DNA from: Polaribacter haliotis
GTDB taxonomy: Bacteria; Bacteroidota; Bacteroidia; Flavobacteriales; Flavobacteriaceae
Length of the DNA: 64,000 bases
Direction: 5' to 3'
Assembly: GCF_014784055.1 (NCBI RefSeq)
Contig: NZ_CP061813.1
Span: forward strand, 3,234,001 to 3,298,000
A program made the translations under genes and the position numbers. The notes under the pieces were generated by a model. The model saw only the letters and a list, made by a program, of their open reading frames with translations. It did no database searches and had not been told where the DNA came from. Shown here one piece after another: positions 9,203 to 18,143 of the stretch (positions are counted from its first letter, which is position 1; every line of letters begins with the position of its first letter).

Positions 9203-10549
9203 ATGGAAAACAATAAAATAGCTGTTGGTTTAGACATTGGTACAACCAAAATTGTTGCCATGATTGGTCGTAAAAACGAATATGACAAAATTGAAGTTGT
9301 TGGTATTGGTAAAGCGAAAAGTTTAGGTGTAAAACGTGGAGTTGTAAGTAATATTACACAAACGATTCAATCGATACAACAAGCTGTAGACGAAGCAGAA
9401 AGTGTGTCTGGAGTTAAAATTGAAGATGTTGTGGTTGGTATTGCTGGGCAGCATATAAGAAGTTTACATCATTCAGATTATATCACGAGAAACAATGCAG
9501 ACGAGGTTATAGACGAGACAGATATCGAGAATTTGGTGAATCAAGTTCATAAATTGGTGATGTTGCCTGGAGAAGAAATTATCCATGTATTGCCACAAGA
9601 ATTTAAGGTAGATTCTCAAGCAGATATTAAAGAGCCAATAGGTATGTATGGAGGTCGTTTAGAAGCGAATTTTCATGTAGTTGTTGGGCAAGTTTCTTCC
9701 ATTAGAAATATTGGACGTTGTGTAAAAAGTTCTGGTTTGGGTTTAAGTGATATCACTTTAGAACCTTTGGCTTCTGCAGATGCAGTTTTAAGTCAAGAAG
9801 AAAAAGAAGCTGGAGTTGCATTAATAGATATTGGAGGTGGAACTACAGATTTAGCAATTTTTAAAGACGGTATTATTCGTCATACAGCAGTAATTCCTTT
9901 CGGAGGAAATGTAATTACAGACGATATTAAAGAAGGTTGTTCAATTATAGAAAAACAAGCTGAATTATTGAAAATTAAGTTTGGTTCTGCTTGGCCAGGA
10001 GAAAACAAAGAAACAGAAATCGTTTCTATTCCAGGTTTAAGAGGAAGAGAACCAAAGGAAATTACGCTTAAAAATTTATCAAAAATTATACATGCTAGAG
10101 TTCAAGAAATAATTGAGCATGTGTATTTAGAAATAAAAAATTACGGACACGAAACCCAAAAAGGAAAATTAATTGCAGGAATCGTGTTAACTGGTGGAGG
10201 TTCTCAAGTAAAGCATTTACGTCAGTTAGTAGAATATATTACTGGAATGGATGCAAGAATTGGTTTTCCAAACGAACATTTGGCAGGAGATTCAGATGAT
10301 TTATTGTCAAGCCCAGCTTATGCAACAGCAGTTGGTTTGTTAATGGAAGGTTTAAACAGACACACCAAAGAAGAGGAAGAAATAGAAGAAGCGATTGAAC
10401 AAATTATGGAGGTTGAAAATGTTGAAACTTCGGAAGAAGAAAAACCACCAATTGTTGAAGAAGCACCAAAACCAAAAAAGAAAAAGAAGAAATCGTTTTT
10501 CGAAAAATTTACAGAAGGATTAAAAGATTTTTTGGATAACGCTGAATAA
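9203..10549 (+). CDS. ftsA: Cell division protein FtsA
   Basis: FtsA is the actin-like protein that anchors FtsZ filaments to the membrane. The 448-residue protein shows the nucleotide-binding motifs GLDIGTTKIVAMIG (phosphate 1, residue ~9), ALIDIGGGTTDLAIF (phosphate 2, ~205) and GIVLTGGGSQ (adenosine, ~330). It ends with a Lys-rich stretch and an amphipathic helix (SFFEKFTEGLKDFLDN) typical of the membrane-targeting tail. It starts 6 bases after ftsQ. The linker between the core and the tail is Glu-rich. Confidence 0.96.
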   Translation: MENNKIAVGLDIGTTKIVAMIGRKNEYDKIEVVGIGKAKSLGVKRGVVSNITQTIQSIQQAVDEAESVSGVKIEDVVVGIAGQHIRSLHHSDYITRNNADEVIDETDIENLVNQVHKLVMLPGEEIIHVLPQEFKVDSQADIKEPIGMYGGRLEANFHVVVGQVSSIRNIGRCVKSSGLGLSDITLEPLASADAVLSQEEKEAGVALIDIGGGTTDLAIFKDGIIRHTAVIPFGGNVITDDIKEGCSIIEKQAELLKIKFGSAWPGENKETEIVSIPGLRGREPKEITLKNLSKIIHARVQEIIEHVYLEIKNYGHETQKGKLIAGIVLTGGGSQVKHLRQLVEYITGMDARIGFPNEHLAGDSDDLLSSPAYATAVGLLMEGLNRHTKEEEEIEEAIEQIMEVENVETSEEEKPPIVEEAPKPKKKKKKSFFEKFTEGLKDFLDNAE

Positions 10550-10618
10550 GTTCAAAATTCAGTATTTAAAGTTCAAGATTAAAAAGAAAAAAATATTAAA
10601 ATATAAAGTTACGTTATT

Positions 10619-12529
10619 ATGAGCGCAGAATTCGATAACATTTCATTTGACATGCCTAAAACGCAATCGAACACCATTAAGGTAATTGGTGTTGGTGGTG
10701 GAGGAAGCAACGCAGTAAACCACATGTACACACAACAAATTAGAGGTGTAGACTTCGTAATTTGTAATACAGATTCCCAAGCTTTGGAGAACAGTCCAGT
10801 TCCTAACAAAATTCAGTTAGGTGCCAACTTAACTTCAGGTTTAGGAGCAGGAGCAAACCCAGAAATTGGAGCACAAGCTGCCAAAGAAAGTATGCAAGAA
10901 ATTCAGCAAATGTTAAATACCCAAACAAAAATGGTATTTATTACTGCAGGAATGGGAGGTGGAACTGGAACTGGAGCAGCACCAATAATTGCGAAAATCG
11001 CAAAAGATATGGATATTCTTACGGTTGGAATCGTAACAATGCCATTTGCTTTCGAAGGTAGAAGACGTTCAAAACAAGCACAATTAGGAATCGATCAACT
11101 GCGACAAAATGTAGATTCTTTAATTGTAATTAACAATAATAAATTACGTGAAGTTTACGGAAACCTTGGTTTTAAAGCTGGTTTCTCGAAAGCAGATGAG
11201 GTTTTATCTACTGCTTCTCGTGGAATTGCGGAAGTAATTACACATCACTACAAGCAAAATATTGACTTGCATGATGCAAAAACGGTACTTTCTAACAGTG
11301 GAACTGCAATTATGGGTTCTGCAAAAGAAGAAGGTAAAGACAGAGCAAAAACTGCAATTGTAAAAGCGTTAGATTCTCCATTATTAAACGATAATAAAAT
11401 TACTGGCGCTAAAAACGTATTGTTATTAATTGTTTCTGGAACTAACGAAGTTACTTTAGATGAAATAGGAGAAATAAACGACTTTATACAAGATGAAGCT
11501 GGTTACGATGCCAACATTATTATGGGTATTGGAGAAGATGAAGAGTTGGGAGATGCAATTGCTGTAACGATTGTTGCAACTGGTTTTGCAGCCGATCAAC
11601 AAAGTACAATTACAAATACAGAAGTTAAGAAAATTGTGCACACTTTAGAGGACGAGCAAAAAGCGACTTACGATTTTAGTGAGAAAACAATTACAAAATC
11701 TCCGACTTTAGATCAGCCAATTTCTAACACACCAGAGCAGAAAATTGTACATACCTTAGAAGATGATGTAGATACAGTTACAAAGCCAAATTCTCCTCAA
11801 ATGGAATTGATTCCAACTTCGGAAATTATTGCGAATATGCCTGTTTCTTATGATGAAATTTCTTTAGAAAGTGTTTCTGATGACGATTTTATTATTACAG
11901 ATGTTACTCCAGTTATAGAGGAAGAAGTGGAGGAAGAGCCTCTACAAATGCAAGCAGATTTATTATTTGATTTGCCTTTAAATTCTTATACTGAAGTAAA
12001 TGAAGATGAAGAAATTAAATTCGATTTGAATGAAGAAGAAAAAATTGTAAATGAAATTGAAGTTTCGCAACCAGAAGAAATAAAGGTTGAAGCTGAAGTT
12101 GAAAAAAGATACGTTTTAGAAGATTTTGATGCAAAACCAACCATTGGAAAAAGTTCTCATATTATGGAGAATAAAGCAGTTGTTGAAGAGGAAGAAATTC
12201 GTTTTGAATTAAAAACGGCAACTCCACAAGCGGAAATAAACCAAATTGAAACTAGAAGTGAAGAAGTTTCTCCTTTAGATTTAACAATTACGGAACTTCA
12301 GCAGAGAGCTGAAGAAAGACGAAACAAAATGAAAGGTTTCAACTATAAATTTAACGATCAGTTAAATAAAAATATAGATGAAATTGAGCGTCAGCCAGCA
12401 TATAAAAGACAAGGTGTAGATTTGAATGTAAATGCGCCAATTAGCCAATCTAAAACAGCTATTAAAAAAGAAGACGACCAAATAGATTTTAAATCTAATA
12501 ACTCTTTTTTACATGATAATGTAGATTAA
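10619..12529 (+). CDS. ftsZ: Cell division GTPase FtsZ with long acidic C-terminal tail
   Basis: FtsZ is the tubulin-like GTPase that forms the Z ring. The tubulin signature GGGTGTGAAP is at about 113-122 and the GTPase core ends near 330. At 636 residues it is far longer than E. coli FtsZ (383): a ~300-residue tail rich in Glu, Asp and Pro follows, with a repeated KIVHTLED motif (residues ~340 and ~378). Extended tails occur in flavobacterial FtsZ. The 69-base gap after ftsA is AT-rich with no clear promoter. A strong terminator follows at 12555, ending the dcw operon. Confidence 0.97.
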   Translation: MSAEFDNISFDMPKTQSNTIKVIGVGGGGSNAVNHMYTQQIRGVDFVICNTDSQALENSPVPNKIQLGANLTSGLGAGANPEIGAQAAKESMQEIQQMLNTQTKMVFITAGMGGGTGTGAAPIIAKIAKDMDILTVGIVTMPFAFEGRRRSKQAQLGIDQLRQNVDSLIVINNNKLREVYGNLGFKAGFSKADEVLSTASRGIAEVITHHYKQNIDLHDAKTVLSNSGTAIMGSAKEEGKDRAKTAIVKALDSPLLNDNKITGAKNVLLLIVSGTNEVTLDEIGEINDFIQDEAGYDANIIMGIGEDEELGDAIAVTIVATGFAADQQSTITNTEVKKIVHTLEDEQKATYDFSEKTITKSPTLDQPISNTPEQKIVHTLEDDVDTVTKPNSPQMELIPTSEIIANMPVSYDEISLESVSDDDFIITDVTPVIEEEVEEEPLQMQADLLFDLPLNSYTEVNEDEEIKFDLNEEEKIVNEIEVSQPEEIKVEAEVEKRYVLEDFDAKPTIGKSSHIMENKAVVEEEEIRFELKTATPQAEINQIETRSEEVSPLDLTITELQQRAEERRNKMKGFNYKFNDQLNKNIDEIERQPAYKRQGVDLNVNAPISQSKTAIKKEDDQIDFKSNNSFLHDNVD

Positions 12530-12554
12530 TTTCTCAATAAAATTACTTAAAAAA

Positions 12555-12595
12555 GCAAAACCACATCTTAAAACGATGTGGTTTTGTTGTTTTTA
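12555..12595 (+). terminator. Rho-independent terminator after ftsZ
   Basis: Perfect 12-bp stem CAAAACCACATC / GATGTGGTTTTG with a 7-base loop, followed by a T-rich run. It ends the dcw operon 26 bases after the ftsZ stop codon. Confidence 0.9.
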
Positions 12596-12755
12596 TAAAA
12601 TTATTTTTACTTTTTTTTCCAATTGTCGTAAACCATGAACCCTACAAAAACCAAGTTTTGGTAATTTATTTAGAATTTTAAAGTGTAACGTTTTGTTTTT
12701 TCTATCGTCTTCTAAGTATAATAAACAAACCAAAAATATTTTAATATATACTATT

Positions 12756-12968
12756 ATGAAAGCATCAACTACACCAACACAATTAGAAAGAGGAATTTTA
12801 ACATCTGCTTATAAACAAGATATTAAAGGCGGATTTGCAACAGCAAAATCGGAATCTTTATCGAATGTAAAATATTCTATTTTTAATCAGGAAAGTATTG
12901 AAAGTCCAATAGGCGTTGTTTTAAGAGTTTCTCTTTTTGCAATTGCTATTATTATGATTTCTTTCTAA
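12756..12968 (+). CDS. Small protein with C-terminal membrane segment
   Basis: A 70-residue protein of unknown function. The first ~50 residues are polar. The last ~18 (IGVVLRVSLFAIAIIMIS) form one hydrophobic helix, which suggests a tail-anchored membrane protein. The ATG at 12756 is preferred over an upstream start because the upstream extension is unlike protein and overlaps the AT-rich leader. It stands alone between terminators and has no operon partners. I do not recognise a family. Confidence 0.6.
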   Translation: MKASTTPTQLERGILTSAYKQDIKGGFATAKSESLSNVKYSIFNQESIESPIGVVLRVSLFAIAIIMISF

Positions 12969-13004
12969 GGAGTACACAATCAACCCAAAAACCACTCCAT
13001 ATGC

Positions 13005-13089
13005 TAGAAAGAGTTTATTCTCTTTCTATAGATTAGAGAAATTGTAATTTAGACCTCACAGGTTTTTAAAACTTGTGAGGTCTTTTTTA
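13005..13089 (+). terminator. Two successive hairpins, the second a rho-independent terminator
   Basis: The first hairpin is TAGAAAGAG / CTCTTTCTA (13005-13028, 6-base loop). The second (13051-13088) pairs AGACCTCACAGGTTTT with AAAACTTGTGAGGTCT through one G-T wobble and runs into TTTTTT. They terminate transcription from the small gene at 12756. Together with the structured repeat that follows, they account for most of the 328-base gap before the aminotransferase gene. Confidence 0.8.
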
Positions 13090-13148
13090 TTAGCTTTTAG
13101 AAAAGAATTAAATATCCTCGATTAAATAATTGTTTGGCAAACAAGCTT

Positions 13149-13236
13149 GCGTGAAGGATTGTAGCAATTGTTTGAGCTCTTTTTTCTTTTTAGAAAAAAA
13201 GCGAGTGCGAAAAGCCTGACCTGAAAGGACACGCCC
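13149..13236 (+). repeat. Structured repeat R, copy 1
   Basis: An ~88-bp element with nested helices: outer GCGTG/CACGC (13149-13153 with 13230-13234), then AGG/CCT (13155-13157 with 13215-13217), and an inner T-run/A-run hairpin closed by CTC/GAG. Conserved single-stranded words are GATTGTAGC and GCGAAAAGC. Copies 2 and 3 are at 24041 (other strand) and 43755, with compensatory changes in these helices. Confidence 0.7.
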
Positions 13237-13242
13237 AAAACA

Positions 13243-13276
13243 AAAAAAATCCACCTTAAAAAAGATGGATTTTTAT
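13243..13276 (-). terminator. Terminator of the aminotransferase gene
   Basis: On the minus strand an A/T-flanked hairpin built from AAAATCCA and its complement TGGATTTT lies 20 bases after the stop codon. The stem is imperfect near the loop. Confidence 0.6.
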
Positions 13277-13296
13277 ATAGATTTAAGTTTGAGGTT

Positions 13297-14484
13297 TTAA
13301 CTCAACGCTTTTTTAATTCTTTTAATTGCTTCACGAATTTGTAATTCGGATGCTGCATAAGAAATTCTGATACAGTTTGGTGTACCAAAGGCATCTCCTG
13401 TTACTGTTGCAACATTGGCATTTTCTAGGATAAACAAAGAAAAATCGCTTGCATTATTAATTTTTGTCCCATTGATTGTTTTACCAAAGAATGCAGAAAT
13501 ATCTGGAAAAACGTAAAAAGCTCCTTCAGGAACATTTACTTTAAAACCATCGATTTCTCTAAGCAAACCAATTACAATATCTCTACGAGTTTTAAACTCG
13601 TCTACCATATATTGAATTTTTTCAACTGGCGCTAAAACAGCTGTAATGGCAGCTCTTTGAGCGATACAGTTTGTACCAGATGTAATTTGCCCTTGCATTT
13701 TTGTACACGCCTTTGCAATCCATTCTGGTGCTCCAATAAAACCAATTCTCCAACCAGTCATCGCAAAACCTTTTGCCAAACCGTTTACAGTAATTGTTCT
13801 GTCATACATACTTTCGATTGCAGCAAAACTAAATGGTTTTGAATCGTAATTTACGTGTTCGTAAATCTCGTCCGACAAAACATAAATCTGTGGATGTTTT
13901 TCTAAAACAGCTGCTAAAGCTCTGTATTCTTCTTCAGAATAAATAGTTCCACTTGGGTTATTTGGCGAATTGAAAAACACCATTTTTGTTTTTGGTGTAA
14001 TTGCTGCCTCTAATTGTTCTGGTGTAATTTTAAAATCGTTCTCTATTGATGAAGGAATTTCTACATACTTTGCTTCACACAAAATAGCAATAGCAGAGTA
14101 ACTTACCCAATAAGGTGCTGGTAATAAAACTTCGTCTCCTGGGTTTAATAAAACCTGTGCAATGTTTGCAATAGATTGTTTTGCTCCTGTAGAAACCACA
14201 ACCTGACTTGGTTTATAGTCTAAATTATTATCGCGTTTAAATTTTACGCAAATCGCCTCTTTTAATTCTGCATAACCATCTACTGGAGAATACGAATTGT
14301 AATTTTGATTGATTGCTTCAATTGCAGCATCTTTAATAAAATCTGGCGTATTAAAATCTGGTTCTCCCAAACTTAAACCAATAATATCTTTTCCTTCTGC
14401 TCTTAATTCTCTCGCTTTTGCAGCCATTGCTAAAGTTTGAGAAACTGGTAAACTGTTAATTCTGTCCGATAATGGATGTTTCAT
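13297..14484 (-). CDS. PLP-dependent class I aminotransferase (aspartate aminotransferase-like)
   Basis: A fold-type I aminotransferase of the AspC/AspB Igamma type that moves amino groups between aspartate (or another amino acid) and 2-oxoglutarate in the cytoplasm. The 395-residue length is typical. Motifs are NPNNPSGT near 175, the PLP-lysine region GLAKGFAMTGWRIG near 235-248, and a C-terminal arginine in NCIRISYA that binds the substrate carboxylate. It lies 39 bases downstream of the desaturase gene on the same strand and is likely co-transcribed. The bases just before the ATG are a short GTGTAATCGTGTAATTGT repeat. Substrate specificity cannot be read from the sequence. Confidence 0.88.
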   Translation of the reverse strand: MKHPLSDRINSLPVSQTLAMAAKARELRAEGKDIIGLSLGEPDFNTPDFIKDAAIEAINQNYNSYSPVDGYAELKEAICVKFKRDNNLDYKPSQVVVSTGAKQSIANIAQVLLNPGDEVLLPAPYWVSYSAIAILCEAKYVEIPSSIENDFKITPEQLEAAITPKTKMVFFNSPNNPSGTIYSEEEYRALAAVLEKHPQIYVLSDEIYEHVNYDSKPFSFAAIESMYDRTITVNGLAKGFAMTGWRIGFIGAPEWIAKACTKMQGQITSGTNCIAQRAAITAVLAPVEKIQYMVDEFKTRRDIVIGLLREIDGFKVNVPEGAFYVFPDISAFFGKTINGTKINNASDFSLFILENANVATVTGDAFGTPNCIRISYAASELQIREAIKRIKKALS

Positions 14485-14503
14485 TGTGTAATCGTGTAAT
14501 TGT
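14485..14503. repeat. Short GTGTAATYGT direct repeat next to a start codon
   Basis: Two tandem units of GTGTAAT(C/T)GT abut the aminotransferase start codon. The same unit recurs at 30500-30534 upstream of obg. Confidence 0.5.
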
Positions 14504-14523
14504 TTACTATTTAATTGTAAAAG

Positions 14524-15615
14524 TTATGCCAATTCTGGCTTTTGACCTAAAACGCCTAAGTGTCTAAAGTGCTCCACAACTGCTTTACGCATTGTTTTAT
14601 ATTCGTTATAAGGCAAATTAAATTCTTGTGCTGTTTCTTTTACAATTTTAGCTAAATTATTATAATGTACATGAGAAATGTGTGGAAAAATATGATGTTC
14701 AACTTGATGATTTAAACCTCCTGTATAGAAGTTTACCAACCAATTCGTAGGCGCAAAGTTAGAGGTGGTGTATAATTGGTGGACTGCCCAAGTGTGTTCT
14801 AAATTTCCGTCTTTGTCTGGAAGTGGCATTTCTGTGTTTGGTACAATGTGTGCCAATTGAAAAACCAAACTTAAAATCATACCTGCTGTATAATGCATTA
14901 CAAAGAAACCTACTAAAACTTTCCACCAAGCAACGTCTAAAACTAATAAAGGTAAAACAATCCAAAGTGCGTAATACACAATTTTAGAAATTACCAATTT
15001 TGTCCATTCTACTTTTGGGTTTGGAAATTTACCATAAGATAATTTTCTTTTTAAATAACTGTGCATTTGCTTAATATCTGTAGTAATTGCCCAGTTTATG
15101 GTTAATAAACCATATAAAAATATCGAATAATATTTTTGAATTTTATGAATTGGTAACCAAGAAGAATGTTGGGAAAAACGGATAATTCTACCTGCATCTA
15201 TATCTTCATCATGGCCTTCTACATTTGTAAATGTGTGGTGTAAAACATTGTGTTGTACTTTCCAATTATAAACGTTTCCTGCAAGGATGTAAATACTACT
15301 TCCCATTAATTTATTTACCCATTTTCTTTTAGAAAAAGACTCGTGGTTTGCATCGTGCATTACATTCATACCAACACCAGCCATTCCAATTCCTGTAACG
15401 ACCATCAACAAAATCATAACCCATTGTGGCATAGAAACCGTTAATATTAAAATAAAAGGAATTAAGAAAAGAGAAAACATAATAATTGCTTTGGTGTACA
15501 ATTTCCAGTTTCCTGTTCTTTTTAGGTTATTATCTTTAAAATAATTATTTACTCTTTTATTTAGAGTTCTAAAGAATTTGGCTTTATCTACTCTGGAAAA
15601 ATTTATTGTTTTCAT
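14524..15615 (-). CDS. Membrane fatty acid (acyl-CoA/acyl-lipid) desaturase
   Basis: A di-iron integral membrane desaturase that introduces a double bond into acyl chains, probably for membrane fluidity. All three histidine boxes are present: HDANH (residues 87-91), HNVLHH (122-127) and HQVEHH (303-308). The Gln-containing third box is the type seen in front-end and linoleoyl-CoA-like desaturases. About four membrane helices lie at 42-80 and 205-255. The 363-residue length is normal. A minus-strand TATTTTTG box at 15638-15645 could be its -7 element. The aminotransferase gene follows 39 bases downstream. Confidence 0.88.
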   Translation of the reverse strand: MKTINFSRVDKAKFFRTLNKRVNNYFKDNNLKRTGNWKLYTKAIIMFSLFLIPFILILTVSMPQWVMILLMVVTGIGMAGVGMNVMHDANHESFSKRKWVNKLMGSSIYILAGNVYNWKVQHNVLHHTFTNVEGHDEDIDAGRIIRFSQHSSWLPIHKIQKYYSIFLYGLLTINWAITTDIKQMHSYLKRKLSYGKFPNPKVEWTKLVISKIVYYALWIVLPLLVLDVAWWKVLVGFFVMHYTAGMILSLVFQLAHIVPNTEMPLPDKDGNLEHTWAVHQLYTTSNFAPTNWLVNFYTGGLNHQVEHHIFPHISHVHYNNLAKIVKETAQEFNLPYNEYKTMRKAVVEHFRHLGVLGQKPELA

Positions 15616-15686
15616 TTATTGTTTTAATAATAAGTTGCAAAAATAATCTTTTTGAATTTGCTTTGTATGATAAACGTCAGCTTTTG

Positions 15687-15719
15687 TTGCTAATTGTTTG
15701 TTAAGTATAACTATTTTTG
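15687..15719 (+). promoter_or_regulatory. Promoter of rsmG
   Basis: TTG at 15687-15689, 22 bases, then TATTTTTG at 15712-15719, matching the Bacteroidetes TTG-N-TAnnTTTG promoter. It ends 19 bases before the rsmG start. Confidence 0.6.
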
Positions 15720-15738
15720 CATTTCAAACCTTATATAG

Positions 15739-16368
15739 ATGGATATTATTCACAAATATTTTAAAAATTTATCAGAAACGCAAATTCAACAGTTTAGTAA
15801 GTTACAAGAGTTGTACCAAGATTGGAATTTGAAAATAAATGTTGTTTCGAGAAAAGATATCGACGAGTTATACTTGCGTCATGTTTTACATTCTTTAGGA
15901 ATCGCTAAAATTGTAAATTTTAAACCGGGTTCTAAAGTTATGGATGTTGGTACTGGAGGAGGTTTTCCTGGAATTCCATTGGCAATTTTATTTCCTGAAA
16001 CTCAGTTTCATTTGGTAGATTCTATCGGAAAAAAGATAAAAGTGGTGGATGAAGTTGTGGCTGGTTTGGGTTTAGAAAATGTTAAAACCACCAATGGAAG
16101 AGTAGAGGAAGTAAAAGATACCTACGATTTTATTGTAAGTAGAGCAGTAGCACAAATGGAAACTTTTGTAGGTTGGACAAGAGGAAAAATCAATAAAAAA
16201 CAGAATCACGATATTAAAAACGGAATTCTATATTTAAAAGGTGGCGATTTAACGGAAGAATTAAAAATCTATACTTCTGCCACGATTTACGATTTACCTG
16301 ATTATTTTGATGAAGAGTTTTTTGAGACTAAAAAAGTAGTGCATTTGGGAATGAAGTTTAAGGGGTAG
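15739..16368 (+). CDS. rsmG: 16S rRNA (guanine527-N7)-methyltransferase RsmG
   Basis: RsmG methylates G527 of 16S rRNA using S-adenosylmethionine. The 209-residue protein has the SAM loop VMDVGTGGGFPGIPLAI at about residues 73-89. It also has the family's N-terminal helical region with LRHVLHS near 51 and the SRAVAQM motif near 133. Length matches the family. It is a single gene with its own promoter, divergent from the desaturase gene. Confidence 0.95.
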   Translation: MDIIHKYFKNLSETQIQQFSKLQELYQDWNLKINVVSRKDIDELYLRHVLHSLGIAKIVNFKPGSKVMDVGTGGGFPGIPLAILFPETQFHLVDSIGKKIKVVDEVVAGLGLENVKTTNGRVEEVKDTYDFIVSRAVAQMETFVGWTRGKINKKQNHDIKNGILYLKGGDLTEELKIYTSATIYDLPDYFDEEFFETKKVVHLGMKFKG

Positions 16369-16488
16369 TTACTCAAAAACCTTAAATTTAGACTCATATA
16401 CTATAATTTGTTGTTCATACGATGTTGATATTTAGTTGTTTCCTTTCTTTTTTATAGTTTTACTTTTCAACTAATAAAAAAGAAGAAA

Positions 16489-16674
16489 ATGAATTTAAAA
16501 AGAACATTTGGAGCAGTATTAACCACATTAGGAATTATAGGATTAATTTACACAGGGTACATGGTTTTACAGGGTGGTGGAGAAATTACATCTATGATTG
16601 TATTTGGTATTTTAGGTTTTATCTTTTTTGCTTATGGAATTAGCTTGGTGAGAACTACTAAAGATGAGGCTTAA
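16489..16674 (+). CDS. Small two-helix membrane protein
   Basis: A 61-residue protein with two hydrophobic segments (about 8-28 and 33-54) separated by a short GGGEIT turn and ending in a charged tail. It looks like a small inner membrane protein of unknown function, widespread in type but without a diagnostic motif. The ATG is preceded by A-rich sequence, as is usual here. A terminator follows at 16705, so it is its own transcription unit or is read through from rsmG. Confidence 0.7.
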   Translation: MNLKRTFGAVLTTLGIIGLIYTGYMVLQGGGEITSMIVFGILGFIFFAYGISLVRTTKDEA

Positions 16675-16704
16675 GATTTAGCTTTTTGAAAAAATATTTA
16701 TAAA

Positions 16705-16745
16705 TAAAAAACAGAAATCCTATTTAGATTTCTGTTTTTTATTTT
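16705..16745 (+). terminator. Rho-independent terminator, probably bidirectional
   Basis: Stem ACAGAAATC / GATTTCTGT with a 7-base loop, flanked by A-run and T-run. It lies between the small membrane protein and the convergent glycosidase-like gene. Confidence 0.85.
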
Positions 16746-16852
16746 TGCTAACTGTTGGAATAAGAATAGTAGCCGATTTCGGAACTCATTTTTTTCAATT
16801 TACAAATATTTTTTTCCTTACTACAATGTTCATATTTGATATTTTGAGGCTA

Positions 16853-18004
16853 TTATTTTTGTTTTTTCTTGTGTATTTTAAATCCATGAAGTACTGTCCA
16901 AGGATTACCTTTTGCATTAAAGCCGCTAGGCAAAAACATGTAAGATGGAACTCCATCAACTTTAATAATTTTTGGTCGCTCAAATTTGTTTGCACCATAA
17001 ACTGTCTTTCCTTTAGAAAAATCTTGATTTGGAAACAATTTTGGACGAGTTTCCCATGCAATGGATTTTGGAACCATTAAAACCTCTCCTGTTCTTTCAA
17101 AATGTCCTAAATCCATTTCCATATATATACCTCCATCTGCAGAATACATACCAAAATTATCGCACATAGTAGCTGAGACAATACCATCTGCATTTACAAA
17201 TGCACAGAGGTCTTCCACTTTTTTTCCAGCTGGAGAAGCAAATGCAGATCCAACTTGTTCAATGTATGGGCCTTCAAGATTATTAGCAACTGCGACTCCT
17301 AATGAAGTATTATCATGATTACTACCTATATTTTTTTTCATTGGTACATTTCGTGGGTTGTACATAAAAAACAAATAATATTTATCATGATATTTAATAA
17401 GTGAATTATTGTCAGTTCCTCGCAAACTTTTGTAGGATGGGTAACCAGGTTCTGAAGACTTCTGCATAATCATCCCAACATCTTGCCATGAGCCTTCTGG
17501 ATTCTTAGCAATTTTCATTCCAATTTTCCCATCCGAAATAGCTCCTTTTTCAGGGTATGAAATATAAGTTAAAACATATTTTCCATCTATAATTTTTACC
17601 TCAGGATTATGAGCTGTGTATTGATTCCATTCACCTTCTTTATTTCCACCAGGTCTTGCGCTTAAAATTGTCTTTACAAATTGGTAGGGACCTTCTGGCT
17701 TATCAGCTTTGAAATAATTTACTTCAGACTCAACACTCCATGCCGAAAAACCATGTTTTGTATTCCATTGACAAGCAAACATGTGAAACTTGCCATCTTC
17801 ACCTTGAACAACAGAAGTTCCCCAAGTGTAATAATCTGGTCTGTCGAGAACTACTCCTAAATATTCAAGATTATTAACAAACTCCCGCGAAACTGAAGGA
17901 AGTGATTCTTCAGTAGATTGATACATCTTCACTTCTTTTTCCGAACATGCAAAAAAAAGGATTATACTAACAATAACTAGAATTCTATGTGTAACAAATC
18001 TCAT
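16853..18004 (-). CDS. Five-bladed beta-propeller glycosidase-like lipoprotein
   Basis: A 383-residue exported protein. A hydrophobic signal (residues ~5-18) ends in the lipobox FFACS, so it is a lipoprotein. The body has repeated blade-like motifs (GKYVLTYIS, DKYYLFFMY, FMLPSGF-like) and conserved Asp/Glu positions such as the TAHNPEVK and LRGTDNNSL stretches, as in the GH32/43/62/68/117 beta-propeller superfamily. I infer a role in breaking down an algal or other polysaccharide at the cell surface, but family and substrate cannot be fixed. It lies downstream of a pullulanase-type lipoprotein on the same strand, separated by 139 AT-rich bases. Confidence 0.7.
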   Translation of the reverse strand: MRFVTHRILVIVSIILFFACSEKEVKMYQSTEESLPSVSREFVNNLEYLGVVLDRPDYYTWGTSVVQGEDGKFHMFACQWNTKHGFSAWSVESEVNYFKADKPEGPYQFVKTILSARPGGNKEGEWNQYTAHNPEVKIIDGKYVLTYISYPEKGAISDGKIGMKIAKNPEGSWQDVGMIMQKSSEPGYPSYKSLRGTDNNSLIKYHDKYYLFFMYNPRNVPMKKNIGSNHDNTSLGVAVANNLEGPYIEQVGSAFASPAGKKVEDLCAFVNADGIVSATMCDNFGMYSADGGIYMEMDLGHFERTGEVLMVPKSIAWETRPKLFPNQDFSKGKTVYGANKFERPKIIKVDGVPSYMFLPSGFNAKGNPWTVLHGFKIHKKKQK

Positions 18005-18143
18005 ACTTTATTATGTTTTAAATTTTAACAATTCTTTTACGATTACATTTTAATTAGTTATTGAAACAAGTTCAGCACAAGTAGCGAATTTAGATTTTTT
18101 TAAGCATAAAATCAACAAGGAAAAAATTTGTTTTACCTGTTTA

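Noticed and set aside
12636-12662. Short frame MNPTKTKFW upstream of the small gene at 12756, as another leader peptide
   Set aside because: Only one Trp codon, no terminator hairpin before the gene and no amino acid biosynthesis gene downstream.
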